Positions 8,273 through 17,543 of a stretch of DNA of 64,000 bases are shown in pieces (within the stretch, counting starts at the first letter, position 1; each line of letters starts with the position of its first letter). The translations under genes were made by a program, and so were the position numbers. Origin of the DNA: JBBDWR01 sp040902745 (GTDB lineage Bacteria; Actinomycetota; UBA4738; HRBIN12); contig JBBDWR010000019.1 in assembly GCA_040902745.1 (NCBI GenBank), positions 1-64,000 on the forward strand. The letters are read 5' to 3'. Below the pieces are notes generated by a model. The model saw only the letters and a list, made by a program, of their open reading frames with translations, was not told the origin of the DNA and made no database searches.

Positions 8273-9102
8273 GCACATGGCACGCCGACGACGCAGTACT
8301 GGCCCGATACGCGGCGACCGAGCTCGATGACGCGCGGTCCGCGTCGATCGAGACGCATCTGATGGGTTGCGCGACGTGCCGTGCGTCGCTCGCTCCCCTG
8401 GTAGACGGACAACGCCTCGACCGGGTGTGGACCGGCATCATCGACACCGTGGACGTTCCCGAGCAGGGCATCGTCGAGCGGCTTCTCGTCGCTGCCCGCG
8501 TGCCCAGCCACGTTGCTCGATTGCTTGCAGCCACGCCCTCGCTGCGGCTGTCGTGGTTCGCCTCGGAGGGGTTCGTGCTCGCCTTCGCCGTGGTCGCAGC
8601 GAACCGCGCGGCAGGGACCGAGGGTGAGCTGGCATTGTTCCTGTTCCTCGCGATCGGCGCGTTGCTGCCCGTCGCCGGGATCGCGATCGCCTTCGGACCG
8701 GGGATAGATCCCACCTATGAGATCGGGGTCGCGGCCCCGATGCGCTCCGACCGACTGTTGCTGCTGCGCGCGGGCGCGGTGCTGACAACGTCGATCGCGA
8801 TCACCTCGATCGCCGCCCTCGCGTTGCCCGGTTTGGATGCGGTCGCGGCCGCCTGGCTCTTGCCGTCGCTGGGGTCGGCGATGGGTCTGCTGGCACTCGG
8901 CACCGTCCTACGGCCACTGATCGCCGCGATCTCGGTCGGGGTCACCTGGCTCACGTTCGCCGCTATCGCGGCTGCGAGCGCGCACGACCGTCTGGCCGCG
9001 TTCCGGCCGGCCGGGCAGGTGCTGTCCGTCGTCGTGATCGTCGTGTCGGCCCTGGTGCTCGTGCGCAGGCACTCCACCTACGAAGAAGGGATCGCGCCAT
9101 GA
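8269..9102 (+). CDS. zinc-finger membrane protein, probable anti-sigma factor
   Basis: 277 residues. The N-terminus (residues 1-50) carries an anti-sigma zinc-finger pattern: His in ETHLMGCATCR followed by CxxC, the HxxxCxxC signature of zf-HC2/ZAS domains. After residue about 95 come six hydrophobic segments (SWFASEGFVLAFAVV onward), unusually many for an anti-sigma factor, which normally has one. The gene is translationally coupled to the sigma factor (ATGA) and to the ABC ATPase downstream (ATGA). I infer that it holds the sigma factor at the membrane and releases it on an envelope signal; it could also be a structural part of the transporter. Confidence 0.75.
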   Translation: MSTWHADDAVLARYAATELDDARSASIETHLMGCATCRASLAPLVDGQRLDRVWTGIIDTVDVPEQGIVERLLVAARVPSHVARLLAATPSLRLSWFASEGFVLAFAVVAANRAAGTEGELALFLFLAIGALLPVAGIAIAFGPGIDPTYEIGVAAPMRSDRLLLLRAGAVLTTSIAITSIAALALPGLDAVAAAWLLPSLGSAMGLLALGTVLRPLIAAISVGVTWLTFAAIAAASAHDRLAAFRPAGQVLSVVVIVVSALVLVRRHSTYEEGIAP

Positions 9103-9968
9103 ACGGATCGATCGTCGAGATCCACCGGGTTCGCAAGCGGTTCGGTCGCACCTGCGCCCTCGATGGCGCGGAGTTCGACGCGGGGCCGGGCATCACCGGT
9201 CTCCTCGGGCCCAACGGGGCGGGCAAGACCACGCTGCTGCGCATGATGGCGACCGTCCTGGCACCCGACGAGGGAGACCTTCGCCTGCTCGGACACGATC
9301 CGACCGTCGCCCACGATCGACTGGCGATCCGTCGGCGGCTCGGCTACCTGCCGCAGGAGCCCGGGTTCCATCGCGCGTTCACTGCGTTCGAGTTCGTCGA
9401 CTACGTCGCGATCCTCAAGGAGATGACCGATCGACGCACCCGCCACGACGAGGTGCGGCGCGTTCTCGACGTCGTCGGGCTCACCGGCGTGCGCGATCGG
9501 AAGATCAAAGCGCTGTCCGGAGGCATGCGCCGACGCGTCGCGCTGGCGCAGGCTCTGCTGGGGGATCCCGAGCTCCTCGTGCTCGATGAGCCGACGGCCG
9601 GCCTGGACCCGGAGCAGCGCCTGCGCTTCCGCGAGATCGTGTCGGAGCGAGCCGACCACCGCACGGTGATCCTGTCGACCCACCAGACCGAGGACGTGGC
9701 GGCCTTGTGCCAGCGCGTCGTCGTGATGCTGGACGGACGGGCCTTGTTCGAAGGAACGCCCGAGCAGCTCACCGAGGTCGCCGAAGGCCGCGTGTGGCTG
9801 GCGCCCGACAAAGCCCCCGGCTCGCATCTGTCGTGGCGAACGCCCGACGGAGCACACCGGAATATCGGTGAGGCACCCGCGGGATCAAAACTGGTGCGTC
9901 CCACACTCGAGGACGGGTACCTCTTGCTGGTGGGCGATCGCGCGCTGACCACCGACGAGGCCGCCTGA
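9099..9968 (+). CDS. ABC transporter ATP-binding protein
   Basis: 289 residues. Walker A GPNGAGKTT near residue 40, Q-loop region LGYLPQEPGFH, signature LSGGMRRRVALAQ, Walker B LLVLDEPTAGLDP and switch His in STHQTED are all present, so the ATPase should be active. The C-terminal 60 residues are the extension usual in ABC-2/CcmA-type exporters. ATGA overlap with the zinc-finger gene and with the next gene puts it in the sigma factor operon. Acts at the inner face of the membrane with the permease encoded next; the substrate is not evident. Confidence 0.92.
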   Translation: MNGSIVEIHRVRKRFGRTCALDGAEFDAGPGITGLLGPNGAGKTTLLRMMATVLAPDEGDLRLLGHDPTVAHDRLAIRRRLGYLPQEPGFHRAFTAFEFVDYVAILKEMTDRRTRHDEVRRVLDVVGLTGVRDRKIKALSGGMRRRVALAQALLGDPELLVLDEPTAGLDPEQRLRFREIVSERADHRTVILSTHQTEDVAALCQRVVVMLDGRALFEGTPEQLTEVAEGRVWLAPDKAPGSHLSWRTPDGAHRNIGEAPAGSKLVRPTLEDGYLLLVGDRALTTDEAA

Positions 9969-10771
9969 TGGCCGCGTCACTGCGTGCCTCGGTGATGGAC
10001 GCTCGCGCGTCAGCGATCCCGACATCCGCCGCCCGTCCCTCTCCTGCGGTCGTGCTTGCGCTCGGACGCGTGGAGGCCCGTCGGATGTTGCTGCATCCGG
10101 TCTTCTGGCTGACGGTCGCACTGTCGCTGTTGCTGTTCCGCGGTGCGATCGGAGCTGCGGAAGAATCCGGACTCGTCGTCACGCTAGCGCTGTTGACCGG
10201 TGGACTCGCCCTAGGTCTACTCATCGCCTCGGTACTCACCGCGAACGTCGCCGCGCTCCGCCCGAGGCGAGACCACCTGAACGAGCTCTACGGGTCGTTT
10301 CCCGCTCCTGCGGAGGCCCGCACGGGTGGGGTCCTCACAGGGCTGCTGATCGGTCCGGCACTTGTCGCCGTCGCGGTGTCGATCGTTTCGTGGTTCGCAT
10401 TTACGCAGGTTCCGAGTCTGGCGGACGATGTCGACCCATTCCTTGCCGTGCAGGTACCCTTGGCCGTCATCGGCCTCGGGGCTCTCGGCGTCGCGGTGGG
10501 GCGCTGGATCCCATCACTGCTCGGGGGGGTGCTCGTCATCCTGATCCACATGTTCACCGGAGTGATCTGGATCGTTCCCTGGATCGTGCCGACGAGCTCG
10601 GACGTCGGCGTGGAGTGGCATCTCGCCTACCTGATCGCCGTGCCGGTGATGTGGAGCGCGATCGCGTTCGCGCGCGATCGACGGACCGTTCCCCGTTTCG
10701 CGATCGGCGCGGCGATGTTCGCGATCGCGATCGTGGCGGCGATCGAGCAGGCTCCCCCCGGCGGGTACTGA
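9968..10771 (+). CDS. ABC-2-like membrane protein
   Basis: 267 residues. After about 25 polar residues, segments of 18-22 hydrophobic residues (for example LHPVFWLTVALSLLLF, ALLTGGLALGLLIASVLTA, GVLVILIHMFTGVIWIV) indicate six membrane helices, as expected of an ABC-2 permease. Sequence identity to named exporters is not obvious; the call rests on topology and on its coupling to the ATPase gene (start overlaps its stop). The next membrane protein gene starts on its stop codon, so the two probably form a heterodimeric channel. Confidence 0.75.
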   Translation: MAASLRASVMDARASAIPTSAARPSPAVVLALGRVEARRMLLHPVFWLTVALSLLLFRGAIGAAEESGLVVTLALLTGGLALGLLIASVLTANVAALRPRRDHLNELYGSFPAPAEARTGGVLTGLLIGPALVAVAVSIVSWFAFTQVPSLADDVDPFLAVQVPLAVIGLGALGVAVGRWIPSLLGGVLVILIHMFTGVIWIVPWIVPTSSDVGVEWHLAYLIAVPVMWSAIAFARDRRTVPRFAIGAAMFAIAIVAAIEQAPPGGY

Positions 10772-11439
10772 TGCCCAGCGGCCGGCAAACGCGGCTGCTC
10801 ACACGGCCCAACGCGCGCACGATCCGGTGGCCGACGCTGGCCGTCATCGTTGCACTCGGCGCGTGGATCGTGCAATCGGGCGCCCGGGAAGGAGGCGACC
10901 CGGCCACGGTCGCGCTGCCGGTTGCCACCGCCGCGCTCGGGTTGTGGCTATGCCTGTTGTTCGAGGACGACGCCGCCGACGTCACCGCGGCCTTGCCGAC
11001 CCCGCTCCCCCTGCGGCGGGCCGTTCGCGTCGCCGTCGCCCTCCCCGCTGTGCTCGCATCGTGGTTCACCTACACGTGGATCGGACCCCTCAACGGTCCG
11101 ACGGATGCGATGGTCGTCTGGCTCGTCGCCGTCGTGCTGGTGGCGCTGGCTTGCAGCGCCGTCGCGACACGTCTGGTGGCGCCCGAACGCTCGGGGGTCA
11201 CTGCGGCGACGGGCATGGTGCTGGTCCTGTTCGGAACGCCGATCGCGCTCGCGGTCATCCTCGATCGCCCGATCTCGATCGATCCGGTACGCGCGCCCGC
11301 TGGGGGCACGAGCGCGTACTGGACCGGGATGCTCGCCGTCGCGACGTTGACGTTGCTGCTCGCGCACCGTGACCCGTCACGTCGCGGCCTCAGCTCCCGG
11401 GTCGACACGCCTTCCACATCGATGAAGCGCGTCAGGTGA
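10771..11439 (+). CDS. second membrane subunit of the ABC operon
   Basis: 222 residues, ATG overlapping the preceding TGA by one base. Five to six hydrophobic segments (TLAVIVALGAWIVQSG, LPVATAALGLWLCLLF, MVVWLVAVVLVALACSAVA and others) fill the protein. Residues 85-105 (LPLRRAVRVAVALPAVLASW) resemble the cytosolic coupling region of ABC-2 type permeases, but no family name is certain. As last gene of the five-gene operon it probably pairs with the previous permease. The 3' end overlaps the convergent calcium-repeat gene by 8 bp. Confidence 0.65.
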   Translation: MPSGRQTRLLTRPNARTIRWPTLAVIVALGAWIVQSGAREGGDPATVALPVATAALGLWLCLLFEDDAADVTAALPTPLPLRRAVRVAVALPAVLASWFTYTWIGPLNGPTDAMVVWLVAVVLVALACSAVATRLVAPERSGVTAATGMVLVLFGTPIALAVILDRPISIDPVRAPAGGTSAYWTGMLAVATLTLLLAHRDPSRRGLSSRVDTPSTSMKRVR

Positions 11440-14400
11440 CGTTCTCGCAGTCGCCGGCTACCACGTCGGACGGGTCGGCGCTGACCGTGTCGGCTCCCGG
11501 GCCACAGGCGATCGTGTCGACCATGCCGTCCTCGGCGTCGATCGTGTCCTTGCCCCCGCCTCCCGACACCTTGTCCTTGCCGAGGCCCCCCGTGATGAGA
11601 TCGTTCCCGGTGCCCCCCGTCAGGGTGTTGGCCTTGCCGTTCCCCAGGAGCACGTCCGGACCCGAGCCGGAGGCGACCCGTTCGATGTCGGATCCGATCA
11701 GGTCGCCCTCGCCCGACTCGCCGTCATTGGCGAGCCCGTCGAGCGTCGCGGAGACCGCGGCGGTCCGAGTCACGTACGAGACGAGATCCTTGCCGGGCCC
11801 ACCGGATAACACGTCGGCATCGGCACCTCCGTCCAATGTGTCGGCACCACCGCCGCCCTGGAGCGCGTCGATACCGCCCAGACCCAAGAGTTGATCGTTT
11901 CCGGCTCCGCCGATGAGCGTCTCGGCGCCGGCTCCTCCGGTGAGCGAGTCGGCACCTGTCCCACCGATCACCGACTCGACATCGACCCCAACGTTGTCGC
12001 CTTCGGCTCCGCCTCCCTCGCCATCATTGAGCGCGCCGTCGAGCGAGACGGTCACGGGGCCGGTGCGCTCCGAGTAGTCGACCGTGTCCAGACCGACTCC
12101 TCCGACGAACGTATCGCCGCCGATGCCACCGTCGAATCGATCGTCACCGGCCAAGCCGTTGAGGGAGTCGCCGCCTATCCCACCGAATAGGTCGTCGGCG
12201 CCCGCACTTCCCGTCAGCACGTCCGCCCCGCTGCCCCCGACGATCCCTTCGACGTCGGAGGAGATTAGATCGTTCTCGTTGGTGACGCCATCGTTGCGCA
12301 CGTTGTCCAGTGACGCCGTTACCGGCTCGGTACGATCTCCGTAGTCGGCAAGGTCGCGGTCGGCGCCACCCACGAGTTGATCTGCATCAGGCCCTCCGTC
12401 AAGGGTGTCGGCGCCCTCGACGCCGAGCAGGTTGTCCATCCCCGGCCCACCATCCAGAAGGTCATCGCCGGCGTCGCCGATAAGAGCGTCGTTGCCCGAC
12501 CCCCCCGCGATCTGATCCGCGCCAAGACCTCCGGAGAGCGTCTCCGCTCTCGTGGATCCCGAGATCACGTCGTTACCGGAGCCTCCGACCACGGATTCGA
12601 TGTCGGTGCCGATCGTGTCCTGCTCGCCGATCTCTCCTCCGGCCTGCGTGGCCAGGTCCACGTGCACCGGAGCCGTGCGCTCCCCGTAGTCGGCCTTGTC
12701 GATGCCGGCTCCGCCAACCAGGACGTCGGGTCCTGCGGCGCCGTCGAGGTTGTCGGCTCCGGCTTCCCCCTTCAGGATCTGCGAGCCTGCTCCGCCGCGC
12801 AGGACATCCGCGAACCGTGTTCCGACGATCGTTTCGACATCCCCCGCGACATCGTCTCCCTCGCCCACGCTCCCGTCGTTCGCGAGTCCGTCGATGCGAA
12901 CGACCACCGCCGCCGTGCGCGTGGGCTCGGAGTAATCGGCCGTATCGCCACCCTGGCCACCGATCACCACGTCTCCCTGCGTGCCGCCAAGGAGCAGGTC
13001 GTCCCCCCCGGCCCCGTCCAGTCGATCCGCGCCTGCGAGACCCAGGAGGGTGTCCGGCCCGGGACCTCCGGTCAGGGCATCGGGACCCGAACCACCGCGG
13101 ATCGTTTCGACGTCGCCGAGGATCTGGTCGCCCTCGGCCCCCGCGGACCCGCCGTCGTTGGCCAGGCCGTCCAGGCTGACCGTCACACCGGCGACCCGTC
13201 CCGAGTAGTCCGCGGTGTCGTTGCCCGTGCCGCCCCCGAACACATCGGGGCCGAGGTCGCCTCGCAGCGAATCGTCCCCACCGCTGCCATCCAACTGGTC
13301 GCCCCCGGGACCGCCGGCGAGAGTGTCCGGCCCCGGACTCCCGACGAGAACGTCGCCGCCGGATCCGCCGAGCACGAACTCGACGTCGAGACCGACGTTG
13401 TCCTGTTCCCCCGCGCCCGTCTGCCCGTCGTCGGCCAGCCCGTTGATCGCGACCGTGACCCCGGCGGCTCGGGCGGAGTAGTCCGCCGTATCGGTTCCGT
13501 CGCCACCGACGAACGCGTCGGCTCCTCCTGCTCCGTCGAGGAGGTCATCCCCCGCCGCTCCGTCCAGCACGTTGGGCCCCGCAGATCCGGTGAGATCGTC
13601 GTCCGCATCTGAACCGACGACGTTCTCCACGTCCGTTGCGACGTCGTCGCCCTCGGCGCCGAGGTCTTCGCCGTCGTTGGCGAGTCCGTCGATCGTGACG
13701 GTCACCGGGCTCGAGCGTCCGCCGTAGGTCGCCGTGTCGATCCCTCCGAGTCCGTCGATCGTGTCAGCGCCCCGGCCCGGATTGATCACGTTGTCACCGG
13801 CGTTGCCGACCAGGACGTCCGCCCGGCTGGTCCCGACGAGATTCTCGATGTCCGAGGGTGCGTTCTCCATCTCGCCGGGAAAACCATCGTTCGCCACCCC
13901 GTCGAGGGAGAGTTCCACCCCCACGTTGGTCCCCACCACGCTGTAAAAAAGCGTGTCGACGCCGCTGCCGCCCGTGTACACGTCGTGATCGAACGACGGG
14001 GCGATGAGGTCGTTGCCGCCTCCACCCGTCAGGGTGTCGGACCCGACATCACCCAGCAGGGTGTCGTTGCCGCCTCCACCGTCGAGATCGTCGTCGCCCA
14101 CCATCGCCTCGAGGCGATCGTCCCCGGCTCCGCCGATCAAGACGTCGTCGTCGCCCGGACCGGTCAGGTCTCCGTAAAGGTTGTCGTTGCCCGGGCCCCC
14201 GTCCAGGACGTTCGACGATCCGGTACCCGCCAGGGTGTCCTCACCGGCTCCTCCCATGGCGTTCTCGAAGTCGGTCAGACGGTCCGCGTCAGCACCCACA
14301 CCGACGACAACACCGTCACCCTCCGCGGCACCGAGGGAGACGCTGACGCGGTCCGTGCGGGACGAGTAGTCGATCGTGTCCGTGCCGCCGTAGCCGGCCA

Positions 14401-15790
14401 CCTCGTCCTCCCCGAACCCGTCCACGATCACATTGTCGTCGTCGTCGGCGGAGATGACGTCGTCTCCCGATCCCGATGTGAGATTTTCGACATCCAGACG
14501 GATACGGTCTCGCTCGCAATCCGGACCCCCGAAGCAGTTCTCGCCGCTGATCGACGTGCCGGTGAGATAGAGCACCAGGTCTTCGCTCCGAGATCCGTAG
14601 TCGACGGTGTCGGCGCCGCTCCCACCCTCGAGGTCGTCTTCACCGAGGCGGGCGAACAGATGGTCGTCTCCCGGTCCACCATCGAGGTGGTCGTCCCCGA
14701 TCCCGTCGTCGAGTAGGTCGTCGCCGCCGCCGCCGATCAGCTGGTCGTCGCCCGGGCCGGTCTCGAACAGGTTGTTCACGTCCGACCCGGCCGAGGCCTG
14801 GACGAGATCGTTGCCCGGGCCGGTGAGGATGTGTTCCACATCGCTGCCGATGTTGTCGCCCTCCGCGCCGGACCCCTCGCCGTCGGCTGCATTCCCATCG
14901 AGGATGACCGTCACGTTGCCGGTTCTGGCCGAGTAGTCGACCGTGTCTCCGACGAAGCCACAGATGAACACGAAGCAGGGAGGGTCGAGGGAATGAGGCC
15001 CACCGTTGACCTTGTCCGCCCCTGCGCCGCCGTCCAGGACGTCGGGCTGATCTCCCCCGTTCAGGGTGTCGTTGCCGATACCGCCCACCAGGTTGTCCGC
15101 GCCGCCGAGCCCGTTCAGGGTGTCGTTGCCCGACGCTCCGTTGAGCACATTCACGTCGGCGTCTCCGGTGATCAAATCAGCCGCGTCACCTCCGACCACG
15201 TTCTCGACATCGCTGCCGACGTTGTCTCCTTCGCCGACCGTCCCGTCGTTCGCAACGTCGTCCAAGGTAACGACGACTCCCGCCGTGTGGTTCGCGTACC
15301 GCACGGTGTCCGTTCCGGCCCCGCCGCCGATCGCGTCGGCCCCGAGGCGTCCGTTGAGCGAGTCGTCTCCGTCCCCGCCCGTGAGCGTTCCGCCGGCCCC
15401 GCCCGTGATAATGGTGTCATTGCCGGCTCCGCCGTCGACCGTCGTGGTCTTGGCCGGTTCGCTCTGCAAGAAGTCGTTCCCGTCCCCCAACGTCGCGATG
15501 ATCCGGGAGATCGTCGCCGTGCATCGCGCCGTGAACGCATCCACCTGCACGCACCCGCTCCCGGCCGTGATCCCCAAGGTATCGATGACCTGGTAGGTGC
15601 TCCCGCTGAGCGTGATCACCACGCCGTTCTCTTCGCCGGGAGTGGCGACGAACCGCAGTTCCGAGCCGCGCCCGCTGACGACCACGGAAGCACTGCTCGC
15701 GCCGGCCGACCCGGCAGTGATCACCCCGGCAAGGAGGCAGGCACCCAGGAGCGCGGCAGAGATGGCGGCGCGGCGCACGTTCTGACGCAT
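11432..15790 (-). CDS. large secreted calcium-binding repeat (RTX-like) protein
   Basis: 1452 residues with a Sec signal peptide (MRQNVRRAAISAALLGACLL, cleavage near AGSAGAS). From residue about 100 the chain is a chain of hemolysin-type GGxGxDxLx nonapeptides alternating with a conserved about 40-residue unit, of the form DTADYSARTxxVTVSLDG, ANDGxxGEGDNVGSDVE. I count 13 such units. The C-terminal end has the frequent CGPGADTVSADPSD and DCENV closing motif. RTX nonapeptides fold into calcium-bound beta-rolls outside the cell. No protease, lipase or hemolysin domain is present, so an adhesin or surface-matrix role is inferred. Export by Sec rather than type I is suggested by the signal peptide. 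AAGGAG precedes ATG closely. Confidence 0.9.
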   Translation of the reverse strand: MRQNVRRAAISAALLGACLLAGVITAGSAGASSASVVVSGRGSELRFVATPGEENGVVITLSGSTYQVIDTLGITAGSGCVQVDAFTARCTATISRIIATLGDGNDFLQSEPAKTTTVDGGAGNDTIITGGAGGTLTGGDGDDSLNGRLGADAIGGGAGTDTVRYANHTAGVVVTLDDVANDGTVGEGDNVGSDVENVVGGDAADLITGDADVNVLNGASGNDTLNGLGGADNLVGGIGNDTLNGGDQPDVLDGGAGADKVNGGPHSLDPPCFVFICGFVGDTVDYSARTGNVTVILDGNAADGEGSGAEGDNIGSDVEHILTGPGNDLVQASAGSDVNNLFETGPGDDQLIGGGGDDLLDDGIGDDHLDGGPGDDHLFARLGEDDLEGGSGADTVDYGSRSEDLVLYLTGTSISGENCFGGPDCERDRIRLDVENLTSGSGDDVISADDDDNVIVDGFGEDEVAGYGGTDTIDYSSRTDRVSVSLGAAEGDGVVVGVGADADRLTDFENAMGGAGEDTLAGTGSSNVLDGGPGNDNLYGDLTGPGDDDVLIGGAGDDRLEAMVGDDDLDGGGGNDTLLGDVGSDTLTGGGGNDLIAPSFDHDVYTGGSGVDTLFYSVVGTNVGVELSLDGVANDGFPGEMENAPSDIENLVGTSRADVLVGNAGDNVINPGRGADTIDGLGGIDTATYGGRSSPVTVTIDGLANDGEDLGAEGDDVATDVENVVGSDADDDLTGSAGPNVLDGAAGDDLLDGAGGADAFVGGDGTDTADYSARAAGVTVAINGLADDGQTGAGEQDNVGLDVEFVLGGSGGDVLVGSPGPDTLAGGPGGDQLDGSGGDDSLRGDLGPDVFGGGTGNDTADYSGRVAGVTVSLDGLANDGGSAGAEGDQILGDVETIRGGSGPDALTGGPGPDTLLGLAGADRLDGAGGDDLLLGGTQGDVVIGGQGGDTADYSEPTRTAAVVVRIDGLANDGSVGEGDDVAGDVETIVGTRFADVLRGGAGSQILKGEAGADNLDGAAGPDVLVGGAGIDKADYGERTAPVHVDLATQAGGEIGEQDTIGTDIESVVGGSGNDVISGSTRAETLSGGLGADQIAGGSGNDALIGDAGDDLLDGGPGMDNLLGVEGADTLDGGPDADQLVGGADRDLADYGDRTEPVTASLDNVRNDGVTNENDLISSDVEGIVGGSGADVLTGSAGADDLFGGIGGDSLNGLAGDDRFDGGIGGDTFVGGVGLDTVDYSERTGPVTVSLDGALNDGEGGGAEGDNVGVDVESVIGGTGADSLTGGAGAETLIGGAGNDQLLGLGGIDALQGGGGADTLDGGADADVLSGGPGKDLVSYVTRTAAVSATLDGLANDGESGEGDLIGSDIERVASGSGPDVLLGNGKANTLTGGTGNDLITGGLGKDKVSGGGGKDTIDAEDGMVDTIACGPGADTVSADPSDVVAGDCENVT

Positions 15791-15959
15791 GGCTCCTTCT
15801 CGACCCAGCGGGCCCGACGCAGCGGCGCCGAACGCGATCCGAGGCTAGACATAATGGGTACGCTGGACTTATACCGGATGCACCCGAGCAAGCCAAGAGA
15901 CTTTCGGTACCCCGAATCCGCCGTTCGACAGGCATCGGGCGCGATGCGAGCATGCACGC
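15791..15959. promoter_or_regulatory. divergent intergenic region
   Basis: 169 bp between the divergent calcium-repeat gene and the methyltransferase gene. AT-rich relative to its surroundings, with several promoter-like pieces on the minus strand (TATAAG and TATGTC types), but I could not choose a single clear -35/-10 pair. No small gene was recognised. Confidence 0.3.
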
Positions 15960-16700
15960 GTGGATGATCCCGCCACCCCCTACTACCGTCGCGATCTCGC
16001 ACTGATCCACCATCTCGGATTCGCCTTCCACGCCGAGGACTGCGCGCCGGGGATACTCGGATCGCTTCAGTCCGTGCGTGCGCGAGACGGCCTCGTGCTC
16101 GAGCTGGGGTGCGGGAGCGGTCTGCTTACTAGCCACTTGGTCGACGCTGGCCATCGGGTGATCGCGACCGACGCCTCGCCCGCGATGCTCGACCTGGCCC
16201 GCGAACACGTTGTCGGCGCGCACGAGATCCGACGACTCACACTCCCCGACGATCCGATCCCCGAGGCGGACGCGATCATCTCGGTCGGCCACGCACTCAA
16301 CTACCTGCCGGACGCCGCCGCGATCGACAGGGCGCTGATCGCGATCGCGCGGGCACTGCGGCCCGGTGGACTGCTCGCGATCGACCTGTGTGATCTGCGC
16401 TACGCGGAAGCGCGGGACGGTGGGTCCACGTCCGGGTGGGTGGCCGAGGACTGGGCGATCGTCACCGAGCGCTCGATGCCCGCACCCGACCGATTCGTCC
16501 GGCAGATGGCGACGTTCGTCCGCAACGAGGATGGATCGTGGCGCCGCGACGACGAACGGCACGACAACGTCCTGATCGACACGAGCCGCGTGCCACCGTT
16601 GCTCGCGGAACACGGCGTCGAGGCCTCGATCGGGACCTCGTTCGGATCCGAACGCCTTCCCGAAGGGTTGCACACGGTGATCGGTCGTCGACCCCGGTAG
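15960..16700 (+). CDS. class I SAM-dependent methyltransferase
   Basis: 246 residues, start GTG. Motif I LVLELGCGSGLLTSHL (residues about 43-58) binds S-adenosylmethionine; post-I acidic residue in VIATDASPAML; motif near ISVGHALNYLPD and the ALRPGGLLAIDLCD strand complete the Methyltransf_25-like fold. The sequence around YYRRDLALIHHLGF (about residues 7-20) is typical of a group of small-molecule methyltransferases. The acceptor substrate cannot be read from the sequence. Start codon has no good Shine-Dalgarno; it was taken because the reading begins just before the family's first conserved residues. It converges on the hydrolase gene with 8 bp between stops. Confidence 0.85.
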   Translation: MDDPATPYYRRDLALIHHLGFAFHAEDCAPGILGSLQSVRARDGLVLELGCGSGLLTSHLVDAGHRVIATDASPAMLDLAREHVVGAHEIRRLTLPDDPIPEADAIISVGHALNYLPDAAAIDRALIAIARALRPGGLLAIDLCDLRYAEARDGGSTSGWVAEDWAIVTERSMPAPDRFVRQMATFVRNEDGSWRRDDERHDNVLIDTSRVPPLLAEHGVEASIGTSFGSERLPEGLHTVIGRRPR

Positions 16701-16708
16701 CGGGGACG

Positions 16709-17530
16709 CTACGCGCGCACCGCGAGCAACTCCCATGCCCCGTCGATGCCCTTGAGTTCGTGCACGCCCCGATCCTCGAAGGAGATCTCGGAACCGACGG
16801 TGAGGTCCTTCACGGTCCGCGACACGAGAACCTCGCCGTCGTCCGCACACCCCGTCCTGTGCAGCACGAGGGTGGGCGCGTGTACGGCGGGCAGCATCGC
16901 CCGCGCGTCCGCCTTGAACATCGAGCGGAAGTACGCGGCGGCGGCCGCAGGACCCGCGATCGACCGGGTCTTCTTCGCGTACCAGCTCCGGAACCTCGGA
17001 TCGTCCGCCTTGCTGGGAACTTGCAGCAGCACGTGCTCGTCCCCTCCCCAGCGATCCGCCATCGTCCGGTTCAACTCGTCCGCAACCTCTGGCGCCACGC
17101 CGATCGGGTAGTCATCGTCGGCGATGTACTTCGCGCCGGTATTCACGAGGATCAGGGCTGCTGTACAGGCCGGCTTGGTGGCCGCGAAGAGCATGCCCAT
17201 CGGTCCCGCGTCGTACGCCGTCATGATCGCCGCCCGCTCCGAGCCGACCTGAGACATCACGCACTCCAGCTCCTCCACGAACGATTCCCACGGAGGCAGG
17301 ACGTCCAGAGGCAAGGGATCGGAGGCCCCCGTGCCGCGGCGGTCGAAGCGGATCAGACGAACGAACGAGGCGAGCCGGCGCAGGAACAGTTCGGCCATCG
17401 GGTCTTCCCAGTCGCTGTCGAACGCGCTGAAGCTGCCGGCCGTCATCACGAGGTCGATCGACCCGGAGCCGAAGACCTCGTAGGCGATCCGTTGCGACCC
17501 GAGACGCGCGTAGCCCGTGGAGCGCTCCAT
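16709..17530 (-). CDS. alpha/beta hydrolase joined to the tail of a class III cyclase
   Basis: 273 residues. Residues 1-225 follow the alpha/beta hydrolase that is normally the N-terminal half of hydrolase-adenylate cyclase proteins (RIAYEVFGSG, IRFDRRGTGASDPL, then AYDAGPMGMLFAATKP). The nucleophile elbow reads AYDAGP, lacking Ser, as often in this group. After PTLVLHRTG the chain jumps directly to DDGEVLVSRTVKDL and FEDRGVHELKGIDG, the very end of a class III nucleotide cyclase domain. The hydrolase C-terminus and nearly the whole catalytic cyclase core are missing, in frame. Probably an internal deletion; activity is doubtful. ATG 17530 lies 7 nt after TATGCT, supporting a leaderless start. 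Confidence 0.75.
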   Translation of the reverse strand: MERSTGYARLGSQRIAYEVFGSGSIDLVMTAGSFSAFDSDWEDPMAELFLRRLASFVRLIRFDRRGTGASDPLPLDVLPPWESFVEELECVMSQVGSERAAIMTAYDAGPMGMLFAATKPACTAALILVNTGAKYIADDDYPIGVAPEVADELNRTMADRWGGDEHVLLQVPSKADDPRFRSWYAKKTRSIAGPAAAAAYFRSMFKADARAMLPAVHAPTLVLHRTGCADDGEVLVSRTVKDLTVGSEISFEDRGVHELKGIDGAWELLAVRA

Positions 17531-17537
17531 GCGCGAC

Positions 17538-17543
17538 AGCATA
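17538..17543 (-). promoter_or_regulatory. -10 box of leaderless hydrolase gene
   Basis: TATGCT followed by 7 nt and ATG at 17530. There is no Shine-Dalgarno sequence, so the signal decides this start against ATG 17542. Confidence 0.5.

Noticed and set aside
11432..15790. Repeated DNA in the calcium-repeat gene as a possible CRISPR or minisatellite array.
   Set aside because: Repeats are of protein level and diverged at DNA level, without uniform repeat-spacer structure.
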